Positions 9,234 through 17,577 of a stretch of 38,461 bases of DNA are shown piece by piece. Location of the stretch: the NCBI GenBank assembly GCA_030680995.1, contig JAUXUM010000038.1, positions 1 through 38,461 on the forward strand, in the 5' to 3' direction. Source of the stretch: Devosia sp. GTDB taxonomy: Bacteria > Pseudomonadota > Alphaproteobacteria > Rhizobiales > Devosiaceae. The notes under the pieces were generated by a model. It ran no database searches. It was not told the DNA's origin and worked only from the letters and a program-made list of their open reading frames with translations. A program made the translations under genes and the position numbers. Each line of letters opens with the position of its first letter. Positions within the stretch are counted from its first letter, which is position 1.

Positions 9234-10142
9234 TCACTGGATCGGTGCCGCGGGCCCGGCCGGCGCCACGACCGGCGATGCCGGTGCGTAACTGGCCGGA
9301 TCGATCACAACCGGAGGTGCGTCCGCCGGGGCAGTGCCGCCGGTCATGACATTGGTCTGCTGACCGTATTTGATGACCCGGACGGTCTGGTTGCCCGGCC
9401 GCCGCCGCACATCGCCGGGGGTCTCGGTGAAATCGGCGATCGAACGCAGCGACAGAGAAAGCTGTCCGGCGCGCGATGCGTTGATGACGGTCTCGGCCTG
9501 GGCGGGATCGAGCTCGAGTGTGGCGATGGCGTCGTTGGCGAAGACCTCGGCACGTGGGTCGTCCGGCTTGGCGGGCGCGCCGGTCGTACCAACCTCCCCC
9601 AGCCGGCTGCCGATGGCGAGCACCCTGACATTGTGCAGGATGGTCTCGCTGATCTGGCCGCTATCGCCGGAACGGGTGAGTACGACGTCGACGTGATCAT
9701 TGGGCACGATGAAGCCGCCCGAGGCGGATTGGGCCGTGACCGCAATCGACACGCCGCGCATGCCCTTGGCGAGGACGGCGGAGAGATATCCCTGGTCGGC
9801 GCGCACGAGCTTCTGCTCGCGGATCGGCTCGCCGGGGAAGAACTCGAAGCGGGCCACGGCTCCGGACATCTCGGTGATGGCGTCTGGCATGACGGCAATT
9901 GTCACATATTCGGGCCGCACGGCACCTTCCGGCCAGTCCTGCCATTGCAGGGTTTCGGCGGTGAGACGCTGTCCCACCCCGATCGGGGCGGCCGCGACGA
10001 GGATCTGGGTCTTGGCCTCCTGGATGACGGTTTCGGGACCCTGCACCACCTGCATCGGGCGGTCACCGCGCGTGGCGAGGAAAGCGGCGAGGCCACCGGC
10101 GAGAATCGCGACCAGCAAGAGCACGATGCGCGACGGTTTCAT
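9234..10142 (-). CDS. cpaB: Pilus assembly protein CpaB/RcpC
   Basis: The 302-residue periplasmic protein starts with a membrane anchor (SRIVLLLVAILAGGLAAFLA, residues 4-23). A SAF domain (about residues 45-110) follows, then the RcpC/CpaB fold with GGFIVPNDHVDVVLTRSG near residues 142-159 and an LSLSLRS strand near residue 230. The C-terminal 50 residues are Ala/Pro-rich and probably disordered. CpaB proteins stabilise the secretin and may bind peptidoglycan. The gene begins at ATG 10142, about 130 bases downstream of cpaA, a larger gap than elsewhere in the operon. Confidence 0.92.
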   Translation of the reverse strand: MKPSRIVLLLVAILAGGLAAFLATRGDRPMQVVQGPETVIQEAKTQILVAAAPIGVGQRLTAETLQWQDWPEGAVRPEYVTIAVMPDAITEMSGAVARFEFFPGEPIREQKLVRADQGYLSAVLAKGMRGVSIAVTAQSASGGFIVPNDHVDVVLTRSGDSGQISETILHNVRVLAIGSRLGEVGTTGAPAKPDDPRAEVFANDAIATLELDPAQAETVINASRAGQLSLSLRSIADFTETPGDVRRRPGNQTVRVIKYGQQTNVMTGGTAPADAPPVVIDPASYAPASPVVAPAGPAAPIQ

Positions 10143-10272
10143 TACCTAGCTCCGCTTTACCCACGGGACGCGTCGCGCCCAGTTTTGCGGACCCAACTAT
10201 CGGGGCAAACGGTCAAGGTTTGGTTAATCGAAGCTTTGCAATTACGGTTAACGAGAAATTGTCCCGGCCGTG

Positions 10273-10776
10273 TCAGGTCGCCAGATGCTGGAAGATGGCG
10301 GTGTCCCGATAGACGATGATGCCGGCAACCGCGAGGGCGATGCCATAGGGCACCCCGGCCTTGCTGTCATGAAGGCGGCCGATCCAGTGGACGCCGATGA
10401 GCGAGGCCGGCAGCGGCCAGCGCCGCGCGACGAGAATTGTCAGCGTCAGCGCCCCGCCGAGCAAGGCGGCGTAGATCACGTAAGGCAACAGCGCGCCAAA
10501 GCCGATCCAGAGCGCGGTAGCGGCCGCAAGTTTGGCATCGCCGCCGCCGATCCAGCCCGGGGCGAAGAAAGCGAAGGACACGGCGAGCGCCAGCAGGGCC
10601 GCGGCGACGTGCAGGCCGATTTGCGGCAGCGGCATGCCCGCCGCGACGGCCACGACGAAGAAAGCGGCCATCAGCACCAGCACCAGCCGGTTGGAGATGC
10701 GCATGGTGAGCAGGTCGGAAGAGGCGGCAAACGCCATCAGCAGCGGAAAAACCAGCAGCGCCAGAGAAGATAACAT
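10273..10776 (-). CDS. cpaA: Prepilin peptidase CpaA/TadV (A24A)
   Basis: The 167-residue integral membrane aspartyl protease cleaves the short leader of Flp prepilin at the inner membrane. The two catalytic Asp are visible: the first in SSDLLTMRISN (about residues 17-27), the second in the GGGDAKLAAA motif, which is the family GxGD. About five to six hydrophobic helices cover most of the length, and the N-methylation half of the larger PilD enzymes is absent, as usual for TadV. ATG 10776 has GGGAG 5 bases upstream. A longer frame to 11016 would run through the flp terminator and is rejected. Confidence 0.9.
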   Translation of the reverse strand: MLSSLALLVFPLLMAFAASSDLLTMRISNRLVLVLMAAFFVVAVAAGMPLPQIGLHVAAALLALAVSFAFFAPGWIGGGDAKLAAATALWIGFGALLPYVIYAALLGGALTLTILVARRWPLPASLIGVHWIGRLHDSKAGVPYGIALAVAGIIVYRDTAIFQHLAT

Positions 10777-10865
10777 GGGTGCTCCCGGCGCCAGGCCGGC
10801 CTCTCCGTCCGAAGCACCGGACGGCGGAAGTCTTGGCGGCGCCTGGTTAACAAAGTGGAAACGCG

Positions 10866-10889
10866 AAAGGGGGCCGTGCGGCCCCCTTT
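10866..10889 (-). terminator. Hairpin terminator/attenuator between flp and cpaA
   Basis: A perfect 10-bp stem, AAAGGGGGCC (10866-10875) with GGCCCCCTTT (10880-10889), closes a 4-base loop 33 bases after the flp stop. The 3' arm ends in TTT. It would end most flp transcripts while letting some reach cpaA, which fits the need for far more pilin than assembly proteins. Confidence 0.7.
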
Positions 10890-10921
10890 GCATTCTCTGG
10901 GTTGCGATCCCGGCCGGACTA

Positions 10922-11098
10922 TTACGGCGTGCCGGCACCGGTGAGCTGGTTGCTGATGTTGTTGAACACGTCGCCCAGATTGGTACCAAGCGTCGTCGCA
11001 GCAGCGATAATGGCAACGGCGATGAGTGCGGCGATCAAGCCGTATTCAATCGCGGTCGCACCGGACTCGTCCTTCACGAAACGAGCAAAAATCTTCAT
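10922..11098 (-). CDS. flp: Flp-family pilin
   Basis: The 58-residue prepilin has a short basic leader (MKIFARFVKDESG) cut before the ATAIEYGL segment. The conserved Glu and Tyr of Flp pilins (E5 and Y6 type positions) follow, then a hydrophobic helix (LIAALIAVAIIAAATTL). The C-terminal tail is short and polar. It is the major structural subunit of the Tad pilus and the substrate of CpaA. I chose ATG 11098 because an AAGGAG site lies 8 bases upstream; the in-frame ATG eight codons earlier adds residues atypical of Flp leaders. It is the first gene of the minus-strand pilus cluster. Confidence 0.95.
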   Translation of the reverse strand: MKIFARFVKDESGATAIEYGLIAALIAVAIIAAATTLGTNLGDVFNNISNQLTGAGTP

Positions 11099-11448
11099 GT
11101 CATGGCTCCTTGCACACTTCATTCATGACAGCATCGATGGGATGCTCTCTACCCCGTTCGACACGTCAAAAATCGAACTTGTGCCCAAACTAGGCCGGGC
11201 CTGTTGAAATTGCGTTAATTTGCGGTGACCACGGCACCGGACTTCCGCATGATTTACAATAAGTTGAAGTCTTCATTGGCATTGTAACTTCCCCGTACCC
11301 ATGGGAACTGGGCACGGCAACGCAACGCCAAGTATTGCGGCACCGCGTCAAGCGCGAGGAGCGTCACGGCGGCGGTGTGCCGTTTGCCAATTATTCACCA
11401 TTGCGCGCAACACTTGGTTGACGAGTATCAGTACCCCGGGTTCCCAAC
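11099..11448. promoter_or_regulatory. Intergenic region between divergent flp and pilus N-domain gene
   Basis: This 350-base gene-free stretch should hold the flp promoter (minus) and that of the plus-strand pilus genes. It is less GC-rich than the flanking genes. At 11204-11218 it carries TTGA-N7-TTAA, one mismatch from the CtrA consensus TTAA-N7-TTAA, about 106 bases upstream of the flp ATG. I see no convincing sigma-70 hexamer pair, no small gene and no long repeat. Confidence 0.45.
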
Positions 11449-11910
11449 ATGACGCCGTTGCGCCGCATCTCACCCCTCATTCTCGCCCTGCTCATCGCGG
11501 CCGGTTGCGCGGTCACGACGCCAGGCTCGGCGGCCGAAGGCGCACCGATCACCGTCAAGGTCAACATGGCGCGAATCCTGCGGATCAACACCCCGGCCGC
11601 CACGGTGATCATCGGCAACCCAGGCGTCGCCGACGTAACCATCCAGGACCCGCAAACCCTGGTGCTGACCGGCAAGAGCTACGGCCAGACCAACATGATC
11701 GTGCTCGACAGCATGGGCAATCCGATCGCCGACACCATGATCGAGGTGGTGCAGGCGCAGGCGGACCTGGTGACCGTCTACATGGGCAGCGCGCGGACAA
11801 CGCTCGCCTGTTCGCCGGTTTGCCAGCCGACGATCATGCTGGGCGACGATCCGACGTTCAGCTCGCAGGTCATCGCCTCGTCGAACCTGATCGAAGGCGC
11901 GGCGCAATAA
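11449..11910 (+). CDS. Stand-alone pilus/secretin N-domain lipoprotein
   Basis: The 153-residue protein has a signal peptide ending in a possible lipobox (IAAGC, Cys at about residue 20) and then a single pilus N domain of the type found at the front of CpaC secretins. Its INTPAATVIIGNPGVADVTI stretch parallels LPANVGEVIVSQPSVAGAMM of CpaC in this same window. It lacks the secretin barrel. A C-terminal tail of about 50 residues with two Cys (LACSPVCQP) could form a disulfide. It probably accompanies the pilus secretin in the periplasm, perhaps as an extra ring or a pilotin-like partner. That role is inference. It faces the flp operon across the shared upstream region. Confidence 0.8.
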   Translation: MTPLRRISPLILALLIAAGCAVTTPGSAAEGAPITVKVNMARILRINTPAATVIIGNPGVADVTIQDPQTLVLTGKSYGQTNMIVLDSMGNPIADTMIEVVQAQADLVTVYMGSARTTLACSPVCQPTIMLGDDPTFSSQVIASSNLIEGAAQ

Positions 11911-11917
11911 TCGACCC

Positions 11918-11932
11918 TAAACCCATGGTTAA
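11918..11932. promoter_or_regulatory. CtrA-like box upstream of TadE-like gene
   Basis: The site reads TAAA-N7-TTAA on the plus strand. On the minus strand it reads TTAACCAT followed by GGGTTTA, so it has the strong CtrA half-site TTAACCAT and one mismatch in the second half. It lies about 100 bases before the TadE-like gene. CtrA control of pilus genes is known in Caulobacter; here it is inferred. Confidence 0.35.
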
Positions 11933-11988
11933 TTGCAGGTGACGCTCATGCCCGGGATCACCGGCTCGCACTAACGTTCGATTAGGCA

Positions 11989-12013
11989 ACAACCCGTAAG
12001 ATTGGCGGGTTGT
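11989..12013. repeat. Stem-loop upstream of TadE-like gene
   Basis: A perfect 8-bp stem, ACAACCCG (11989-11996) with CGGGTTGT (12006-12013), encloses a 9-base loop about 20 bases before the GTG start of the TadE-like gene. No T-run follows, so it is more likely a leader structure or operator than a terminator. Confidence 0.4.
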
Positions 12014-12033
12014 AATCGAGGATCGGCGGTCTC

Positions 12034-12609
12034 GTGCGTCTTTGGCGTTCATGGTTCAGGCGCGTCTTGTCTCCGGCCATCGGCCGGGGGCGCCGGTTCG
12101 CGCGCGACGACAGGGCGGCCACCGCCATCGAGTTCGGTATCCTGGCGCTCCCCTTCTTCACGCTCATCTTCGCCACCCTCGAGACTGCGATGGTATTCTT
12201 TGCGGGTCAGGTTCTCGACAGCGCCGTGAACGACTCGAGCAGGCTCATCCGTACCGGGCAGGCGCAAGCCGGCGGATACGATGCGAACGCCTACCGGGCC
12301 GCCATCTGCACGCGTCTCTACGGCATGTTCGACTGCAACGACCACAACAAGCTCAGAATCAAGGTCAGCGTCGTCTCCAGTTTCTCAACCGCAAACCCTG
12401 CGCCGCCGATCACCTGCAACCCGTCGAACACCGCGTGCTCGTGGACCGTCGTCCAGAGCTACACACCGGGAACCAATTCGAGCGTGGTGATGGTCGAAGC
12501 CTATTACAAATGGCCCACGATGATAAGCCTGCCGGGCTTCGACCTGGCGACCATGCCGGACGGGACGCGGCTGCTGGCGGCAGTTCGCCTGTTTCAAAAT
12601 GAGCCATAA
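12034..12609 (+). CDS. TadE-like minor pseudopilin
   Basis: The 191-residue protein carries the TadE-like signature: a basic N-terminus (about 35 residues), then DDRAATAIEFGILALPFFTLIFATLE, where cleavage would fall before the hydrophobic helix and the Glu of IEF matches the pilin Glu. The remainder is a periplasmic or extracellular domain with four or more Cys. TadE and TadF are processed by the same prepilin peptidase and are needed for pilus formation. The start is GTG 12034; no good ribosome site is seen. The gene lies 21 bases before a second TadE/G-like gene, so the two are likely co-transcribed. Confidence 0.85.
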   Translation: MRLWRSWFRRVLSPAIGRGRRFARDDRAATAIEFGILALPFFTLIFATLETAMVFFAGQVLDSAVNDSSRLIRTGQAQAGGYDANAYRAAICTRLYGMFDCNDHNKLRIKVSVVSSFSTANPAPPITCNPSNTACSWTVVQSYTPGTNSSVVMVEAYYKWPTMISLPGFDLATMPDGTRLLAAVRLFQNEP

Positions 12610-12630
12610 CCAACCGTTCGGAATCGGCTC

Positions 12631-13239
12631 ATGAACCGTCACTTGGCAAGCATCAGGACCTTGATCGGGCGTTTTCGGGACAGCGCGAACGGCGTCGCGG
12701 TGGTCGAGTTCGCGCTGGTCGCGCCGCTCCTGCTCCTGCTCTATTTCGGATCGGTCGAGGCCAGCTCGCTCTACACGGTGGACCGTCGCGTCACCGTGAT
12801 CTCGGGCACGATGGGCGATCTGATCGGGCGCTGGGACCCGGGCCTGGGAGCCATCCCGCAAGCGATATTCGACAACTATTTCTCCGCCGCCAATGTGATC
12901 ATGACCCCCTACAGCGTTACCGGGCTCAATCAGGTGGTGAGCTTCGTCCACATTACCCCGGACGGCGCGACCAAGGTGCTGTGGAGCAAAGCGACGCCCG
13001 GCGCCACGGCGCGCGCCACGAACTCCACCTATCCGCTGGCCGCCACCACACAGATGAACCAGATCGCGCGCGCGACCACGGCCACCGGGGGATGGCTGGT
13101 CGTCTCGGAAACCTCCTATTCGTACAAGCCGGTGCTCGGTGTCGTCTTCAAGAGCGCCCTGTCGCTCGGCCACGCCAGCTATTTCCTGCCGCGCTTCGGC
13201 AAGTGCCTCCAGGTGGCGACCGGGGGCGCTTGCTCCTGA
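12631..13239 (+). CDS. TadE/TadG-like pseudopilin
   Basis: The 202-residue protein has the same build as its upstream neighbour: a basic start, an ANGVAVVEFALVAPLLLLLYFGSVEAS helix with the pilin-like Glu (about residues 20-45), then a globular outer domain ending with two Cys. It lacks the von Willebrand A domain of full TadG, so it is best read as a TadE/TadF-type minor pilin. ATG 12631 is used. A paired role with the preceding protein in pilus initiation or anchoring is inferred from family and context. Confidence 0.82.
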   Translation: MNRHLASIRTLIGRFRDSANGVAVVEFALVAPLLLLLYFGSVEASSLYTVDRRVTVISGTMGDLIGRWDPGLGAIPQAIFDNYFSAANVIMTPYSVTGLNQVVSFVHITPDGATKVLWSKATPGATARATNSTYPLAATTQMNQIARATTATGGWLVVSETSYSYKPVLGVVFKSALSLGHASYFLPRFGKCLQVATGGACS

Positions 13240-13290
13240 CGGCATGCCATGCGATAGGCGATGCGCTCCCCTCCCGCAGGAATTCACGTC

Positions 13291-13908
13291 ATGTCAGAAA
13301 CCCTGGTGCCGATCTTCGACCTGGGCGGCGTCTTCATCGACTGGAATCCGATGTACCTGTTCCGCAAGCTCTTTCCCAGCGAGGAGGAGGCGCAATGGTT
13401 CCAGGACAATATCTGCACCAAGGACTGGAACCTCGAATTCGACGCCGGCGACATCTATGCCGAGGGCGTGGCCAAGCTCATCACCCGGTTTCCGCGCTAC
13501 TGGCGCGAAATCCACGCCTACGACCTGCGCTGGAAGGAAACGATGGGCGATTTCATCCAGGGCACCATCGACATCCATGACGAGCTGATCGCTGCCGAGA
13601 TTCCCACCTTCGCGATCACCAATTTCTCGTGGGAGAAGTGGGTGAGCTGCCTGGGGGAATGGCCGTTCCTGGAAAAGTTCGACGGCGTCGTGGTCTCGGG
13701 GCTCGAGCGGCTGGTGAAACCCGATCCGCGCATCTACCGCGTGTTCTGCGAGCGCTACGGCGTGGCGCCGGAGAGTTGCGTGTTCATCGACGACAGCGAA
13801 GCCAACGTGATCTCGGCGCAAAAGATCGGCATGCACGCGATCCACTTCACCGATCCCCGCACCCTGCGCAAGGAACTGGTGGCGCTGGGGCTGCCGCTGA
13901 AGGGATAG
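13291..13908 (+). CDS. HAD-superfamily hydrolase (HAD-IA)
   Basis: The 205-residue protein is a cytoplasmic HAD phosphatase or dehalogenase-like enzyme. Motif I is FDLGGV with the nucleophile Asp at residue 10, motif II the TNFS segment (about 110), motif III the Lys of VKPDPRIY (about 144), and motif IV FIDDSEANV (about 167-175) with two adjacent Asp. A helical cap follows motif I. ATG 13291 is preferred over the frame opening at 13261 because AGGAA lies about 9 bases before it and the family starts close to motif I. Substrate is unknown; the class includes haloacid dehalogenases and sugar-phosphate phosphatases. Confidence 0.9.
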   Translation: MSETLVPIFDLGGVFIDWNPMYLFRKLFPSEEEAQWFQDNICTKDWNLEFDAGDIYAEGVAKLITRFPRYWREIHAYDLRWKETMGDFIQGTIDIHDELIAAEIPTFAITNFSWEKWVSCLGEWPFLEKFDGVVVSGLERLVKPDPRIYRVFCERYGVAPESCVFIDDSEANVISAQKIGMHAIHFTDPRTLRKELVALGLPLKG

Positions 13909-13911
13909 GGC

Positions 13912-14083
13912 TTGCCGCTTCTCGAGGCCGCAGGATGCACGCTCGTGCGGCACGGGAAGGGCGACTACCAAATCCGGTATGGCCCCGGTCACGAAACGGA
14001 ATGTCGTTGTCGATGGGGGCGTCATGTCGCGGCACAGCGCCAACGGCGTGCTCAAGCAGGCGGGCCTGCCGAAGAAGTTCTGA
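13912..14083 (+). pseudogene. HicA-like toxin remnant, one-base frameshift
   Basis: Two adjacent plus-strand frames join into one HicA/YcfA-like polypeptide. The first, from TTG 13912, reads LEAAGCTLVRHGKGDYQIRYGP. The second, one base further on, reads VTKRNVVVDGGVMSRHSANG and closes with KQAGLPKKF before TGA 14081-14083, the typical C-terminus of this family. Removing a single C from the CCCC run near 13983-13986 restores a continuous frame. The position usually filled by the catalytic His in the GDH motif is Tyr here (GDYQ), so even the repaired protein might be inactive. The expected first eight or so residues are also missing. No hicB partner lies nearby. A sequencing error could mimic the shift. 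Confidence 0.7.
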
Positions 14084-14713
14084 TCACTTGGTGCCGTACA
14101 TGCGGTCGCCGGCGTCGCCGAGGCCGGGGACGATATAGCCCTTCTCGTTGAGATGGCTGTCGATGGCGGCGGTGAAGACCGGCACGTCCGGGTGGGCGGT
14201 GGTGAACTTCTCGATGCCTTCGGGCGCCGCCAGCAGGCAGAGGAAGCGCAGATTGTTGGCGCCGCGGCGCTTCAGCCGGTCGATGGCGGCGATGGCGGAA
14301 TTGGCGGTGGCCAGCATCGGATCGACGACGATGATCAGCCGGTCCTCCAGGTTCGATGGCGCCTTGAAGTAGTACTCGACGGGCTGCAGCGTTTCGTGAT
14401 CGCGGTAGATGCCGATATGGGCGACGCGAGCGGCGGGGACGAGGTCGAGCATGCCGTCGAGGAGCCCGTTGCCGGCGCGCAGAATGGAGGCGAAGACCAG
14501 CTTCTTGCCCTTGAGAGTCGGCGCATCCATCCGGGTGAGCGGGGTCTCGATCGAAATCATCTCGAGCTCCAGATCGCGGGTCACCTCGTAGCAGAGCAAG
14601 TGTGCGATCTCGCGCAATAGCACGCGGAAACCGGCGATCGAGGTCTCCTTGTCGCGCATGATGGTCAGCTTGTGCTGGATCAGCGGGTGGTCGACGACGG
14701 TGACGTTCTGCAT
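14084..14713 (-). CDS. upp: Uracil phosphoribosyltransferase
   Basis: The 209-residue enzyme converts uracil and PRPP to UMP in pyrimidine salvage. The N-terminal [19 protein letters not shown] segment, the [16 protein letters not shown] segment (about residues 72-87), the PRPP loop [12 protein letters not shown] (about 128-139), and the C-terminal [16 protein letters not shown] uracil-binding end are all present. The length is normal. It lies 15 bases after deoB and is the last gene of the deo-type run. Uracil released by DeoA-type phosphorolysis would be its substrate. Confidence 0.96.
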   Translation of the reverse strand: MQNVTVVDHPLIQHKLTIMRDKETSIAGFRVLLREIAHLLCYEVTRDLELEMISIETPLTRMDAPTLKGKKLVFASILRAGNGLLDGMLDLVPAARVAHIGIYRDHETLQPVEYYFKAPSNLEDRLIIVVDPMLATANSAIAAIDRLKRRGANNLRFLCLLAAPEGIEKFTTAHPDVPVFTAAIDSHLNEKGYIVPGLGDAGDRMYGTK

Positions 14714-14728
14714 GCCGGAACCCGCGCG

Positions 14729-15946
14729 CTAGAGGAAAGATCGCCCATGCCCGCCTGGCGCCAGGTCGAGCCAGTGGGCGATGCTTTCCCCTATATCCGC
14801 GAAGGTAGGGCGAATGCCAACAGCGCCGGCCGAAAGGGCTGGGGAAAAGACGAGGATCGGCACCTGCTCGCGGGTGTGATCGGAGCCGCGCCAGGTGGGA
14901 TCGTTGCCGTGATCGGCCGTGAGCACGAGGAGATCGCCGGGGCGGAGCTTGGCGAAGAGTTCGGGCAGCCGATTGTCGAAGTCTTCCAAGGCTTTGGCAT
15001 AGCCTGGAACGTCGCGGCGGTGGCCGAACTCGCTGTCGAAATCGACGAAGTTGACCATGACGAAGGCACCGTCCGCCGCCATGTCGAGGGCTTCGAGCGT
15101 GCGGTCGAACAGCACCATGTTGCCCGAGGCCTTGATCTTGTGGGTGACCCCATGGCCGGCATAGATGTCGGAGATCTTGCCGATGGCGAAGACCTGCCGC
15201 CCGGCCTCCTTGGCGCGGTCGAGCAGCGTCGGCTCGGGCGGAGGAATAGCGAAGTCACGCCGGTTGCCTGTGCGCTTGAAATTGCTGGCGTTTTCGCCGA
15301 CGAAGGGCCGGGCGATGACGCGGCCGATCATCAGTGGCGCGGTGAGCTTGAAGGCGATCTCGCAGATCTCGTAGAGCCGGCCGAGGCCGAAATGTGTCTC
15401 GTGCGCGGCAATCTGGAAGACGCTGTCGATCGAGGTGTAGCAGATCGGCTTGCCGGTGCGGATCGACTCCTCGCCCAGCTCGGCGATGATCGTGGTGCCG
15501 GAGGCGTGCTTGTTGCCGAGGATGCCGGGGAGTTTTGCTTCGGCGACGAATTTCTCAACAAGATCAGCGGGGAAGGTCGGATAAGTTTGCGGAAAGTAGC
15601 CCCATTCGAAGGGGACGGGCACGCCGGCCATTTCCCAGTGGCCGGAGGGGGTGTCCTTGCCCTTGGAAACCTCGCGGCCGACGCCCCAGCGGCCGCCTTT
15701 GGGACTATCCGAAAGGCCGGGCGGCAGGGTGCCGGTCGAGAGCCTGGCGGCGGCGCCGAGACCGAGAGCGTCCAGATTCGGCAGCGATAACAAGCCCTTG
15801 CGCAAACCGTCGCGGTCACCCTTGCCGGCGGCGCAGGCCTCGGCGATATGGCCGAGCGTGTTGGCGCCCTCGTCGCCATAGGCCGCGGCGTCGGGCGCGC
15901 CACCGATACCGAAACTGTCGAGAATACAAAGGATTGCGCGGGGCAT
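14729..15946 (-). CDS. deoB: Phosphopentomutase
   Basis: The 405-residue metalloenzyme of the alkaline phosphatase superfamily interconverts (deoxy)ribose-1-phosphate and -5-phosphate. Metal and active-site segments are visible: ILDSFGIGG at the N-terminus, [12 protein letters not shown], the [12 protein letters not shown] phospho-acceptor segment (about residues 96-107), and [18 protein letters not shown] near the C-terminus (about 346-363) with His and Asp ligands. Its start ATG shares one base with the deoA stop (TGATG), so the two are translationally coupled. It feeds DeoC. Confidence 0.97.
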   Translation of the reverse strand: MPRAILCILDSFGIGGAPDAAAYGDEGANTLGHIAEACAAGKGDRDGLRKGLLSLPNLDALGLGAAARLSTGTLPPGLSDSPKGGRWGVGREVSKGKDTPSGHWEMAGVPVPFEWGYFPQTYPTFPADLVEKFVAEAKLPGILGNKHASGTTIIAELGEESIRTGKPICYTSIDSVFQIAAHETHFGLGRLYEICEIAFKLTAPLMIGRVIARPFVGENASNFKRTGNRRDFAIPPPEPTLLDRAKEAGRQVFAIGKISDIYAGHGVTHKIKASGNMVLFDRTLEALDMAADGAFVMVNFVDFDSEFGHRRDVPGYAKALEDFDNRLPELFAKLRPGDLLVLTADHGNDPTWRGSDHTREQVPILVFSPALSAGAVGIRPTFADIGESIAHWLDLAPGGHGRSFL

Positions 15947-17265
15947 CAGGCCTCCTTGGGTGGATCGGTGCGGCCGGCGATCAGCGGATGGCTCGGGGCC
16001 TTTTCGCCGATGGCGTAGGCGGCGAGCAGACGCCGCTCGGCCTCGTTCGCCGTATTTTCGTCACGCGCATGAACGGTTCCTAAACGGCTGTTCATGCCGA
16101 CCCGTTCACCGAGCCCGGCGAGGTCGCTGAAGCCCACGGCGTGGTCGATGGAGTCGGTCGGCATGCGGCGGCCGCCGCCCAGCGCCACCACCCCCATGCC
16201 GACGCCGCGGGTGTCGATCGCCGACACCACGCCCTCGCCCGGCGCGAGGATGTCGCGCACGATCGGCGCGGGCGCGAGGTGAACGTCCACGCGCTCGACG
16301 AAATCGGACGGGCCGCCGAGCAGCGCCACCATCCTGGAGAAATGCTCGGTGGCCTTGCCGCTGGAGAGCGCGGTTTCGACCGCGTTGCGGGCGTCGCCGG
16401 AGAAGCCGCTGAGCTCCAGCGCCGCGGTGGAGAGCGCCAGCGTCACTTCCTTGAGCCGGGCGTCCTGCTTCTTCCCCGTTAGGAAATCGACGGCGTTGCG
16501 GACTTCCAGCGCATTGCCGGCGGCGCTGGCCAGCGGCTCGTTCATGTCGGTGATCAGCGCCCCGGTCTTGAGGCCGGCGCCGTTGGCCACCTCGACCAGG
16601 CTCTCGGCCAGGGCGCGGGATCTTTCCAGCGTCGGCATGAAGGCGCCCGAGCCGGTCTTGACGTCGAGGATCAGCGCCGAGAGCCCGGCCGCCAGTTTCT
16701 TGGAGAGGATCGAGGCGGTGATCAGCGAGATGTTCTCGACCGTCGCGGTGACGTCGCGGATGGCGTAGAGGATCTTGTCGGCGGGGGCGAGATCGGCGGT
16801 CTGGCCGATGATGGCGCAGCCGGCCTCTTTCACCACCTTGCGGAACAGCGCGTTGTCGGGCGCCGTCTGATAGCCGGGGATGGACTCGAACTTGTCGAGC
16901 GTGCCGCCGGTATGGCCGAGCCCGCGCCCCGAAATCATCGGCACGTAGACGCCGCAGGCGGCAAGGATCGGCGCCAGCATCAGCGAGACATTGTCGCCCA
17001 CCCCGCCGGTCGAATGCTTGTCGACGGCGGGGCCGGGCAGATCCGACCAGTCGAGCACGGTGCCCGAGTCGCGCATCGCCTCGGTGAGGGCGACGCGCTC
17101 CAAAAGGTTCATGTCGCGGAAGTAGACGGCCATGGCGAAGGCCGCGGCCTGGGCATGGCTGACCGTGCCCTCGGCGAAGCCCTTGATGAAGGCGGAAATC
17201 TCGCCGGCGGTGAGGATGTCGCCATCGCGCTTTTTGGCGATGACTTCCTGGGGGAGGAAGGTCAT
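15946..17265 (-). CDS. deoA: Thymidine phosphorylase
   Basis: The 439-residue enzyme splits thymidine (and deoxyuridine) with phosphate into base and deoxyribose-1-phosphate. It shows the pyrimidine-nucleoside phosphorylase signature [14 protein letters not shown] (about residues 114-127), the [10 protein letters not shown] phosphate-binding loop (about 83-92), and the C-terminal alpha/beta domain. ATG 17265 follows the DUF433 stop by 10 bases, suggesting the DUF433 gene leads this transcript. Confidence 0.96.
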   Translation of the reverse strand: MTFLPQEVIAKKRDGDILTAGEISAFIKGFAEGTVSHAQAAAFAMAVYFRDMNLLERVALTEAMRDSGTVLDWSDLPGPAVDKHSTGGVGDNVSLMLAPILAACGVYVPMISGRGLGHTGGTLDKFESIPGYQTAPDNALFRKVVKEAGCAIIGQTADLAPADKILYAIRDVTATVENISLITASILSKKLAAGLSALILDVKTGSGAFMPTLERSRALAESLVEVANGAGLKTGALITDMNEPLASAAGNALEVRNAVDFLTGKKQDARLKEVTLALSTAALELSGFSGDARNAVETALSSGKATEHFSRMVALLGGPSDFVERVDVHLAPAPIVRDILAPGEGVVSAIDTRGVGMGVVALGGGRRMPTDSIDHAVGFSDLAGLGERVGMNSRLGTVHARDENTANEAERRLLAAYAIGEKAPSHPLIAGRTDPPKEA

Positions 17266-17275
17266 GGGGGATTCT

Positions 17276-17509
17276 CTAGTGGAAGGATGGGAGTTCGACT
17301 TCCCGGTCCTCCGACCGCGAGGCGGCGTAGCGCAGGGCCTGGAGGACGTCTTCGCGCTCGAGGTAGGGATAGTCCCCGAGCAGTTCCTCGATCGACACCC
17401 CGGCTCCGATCTGGCCGACGATCATGCCGACGGTGACGCGCATGCCGCGGATGCGGGGCTTGCCGCCCATGACCCTGGGGTTGCGCGTGATGCGATCAAA
17501 TTCCGCCAT
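17276..17509 (-). CDS. DUF433 family protein (antitoxin-like)
   Basis: The 77-residue protein has the DUF433 pattern: [21 protein letters not shown], then a helix-turn-helix-like region with [23 protein letters not shown]. Members often pair with a DUF5615 PIN-like toxin and are thought to act as antitoxins or small DNA-binding proteins. No such partner follows here; deoA is next. The AGGAG site 8 bases before ATG 17509 is good. The C-terminal acidic tail ([11 protein letters not shown]) may be the partner-binding end. Function in this locus is unknown. Confidence 0.85.
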   Translation of the reverse strand: MAEFDRITRNPRVMGGKPRIRGMRVTVGMIVGQIGAGVSIEELLGDYPYLEREDVLQALRYAASRSEDREVELPSFH

Positions 17510-17577
17510 CGTCGTTCTCCTGCGGCGAGACTATACCAGCTATCGCCACTGGGGAAGTTCGGCGCGCCCCGTAGGGC

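Noticed and set aside
10849-10863. CtrA-like site upstream of cpaA
   Set aside because: TTAA-N7-GAAA has two mismatches in one half and lies by the terminator; too weak.
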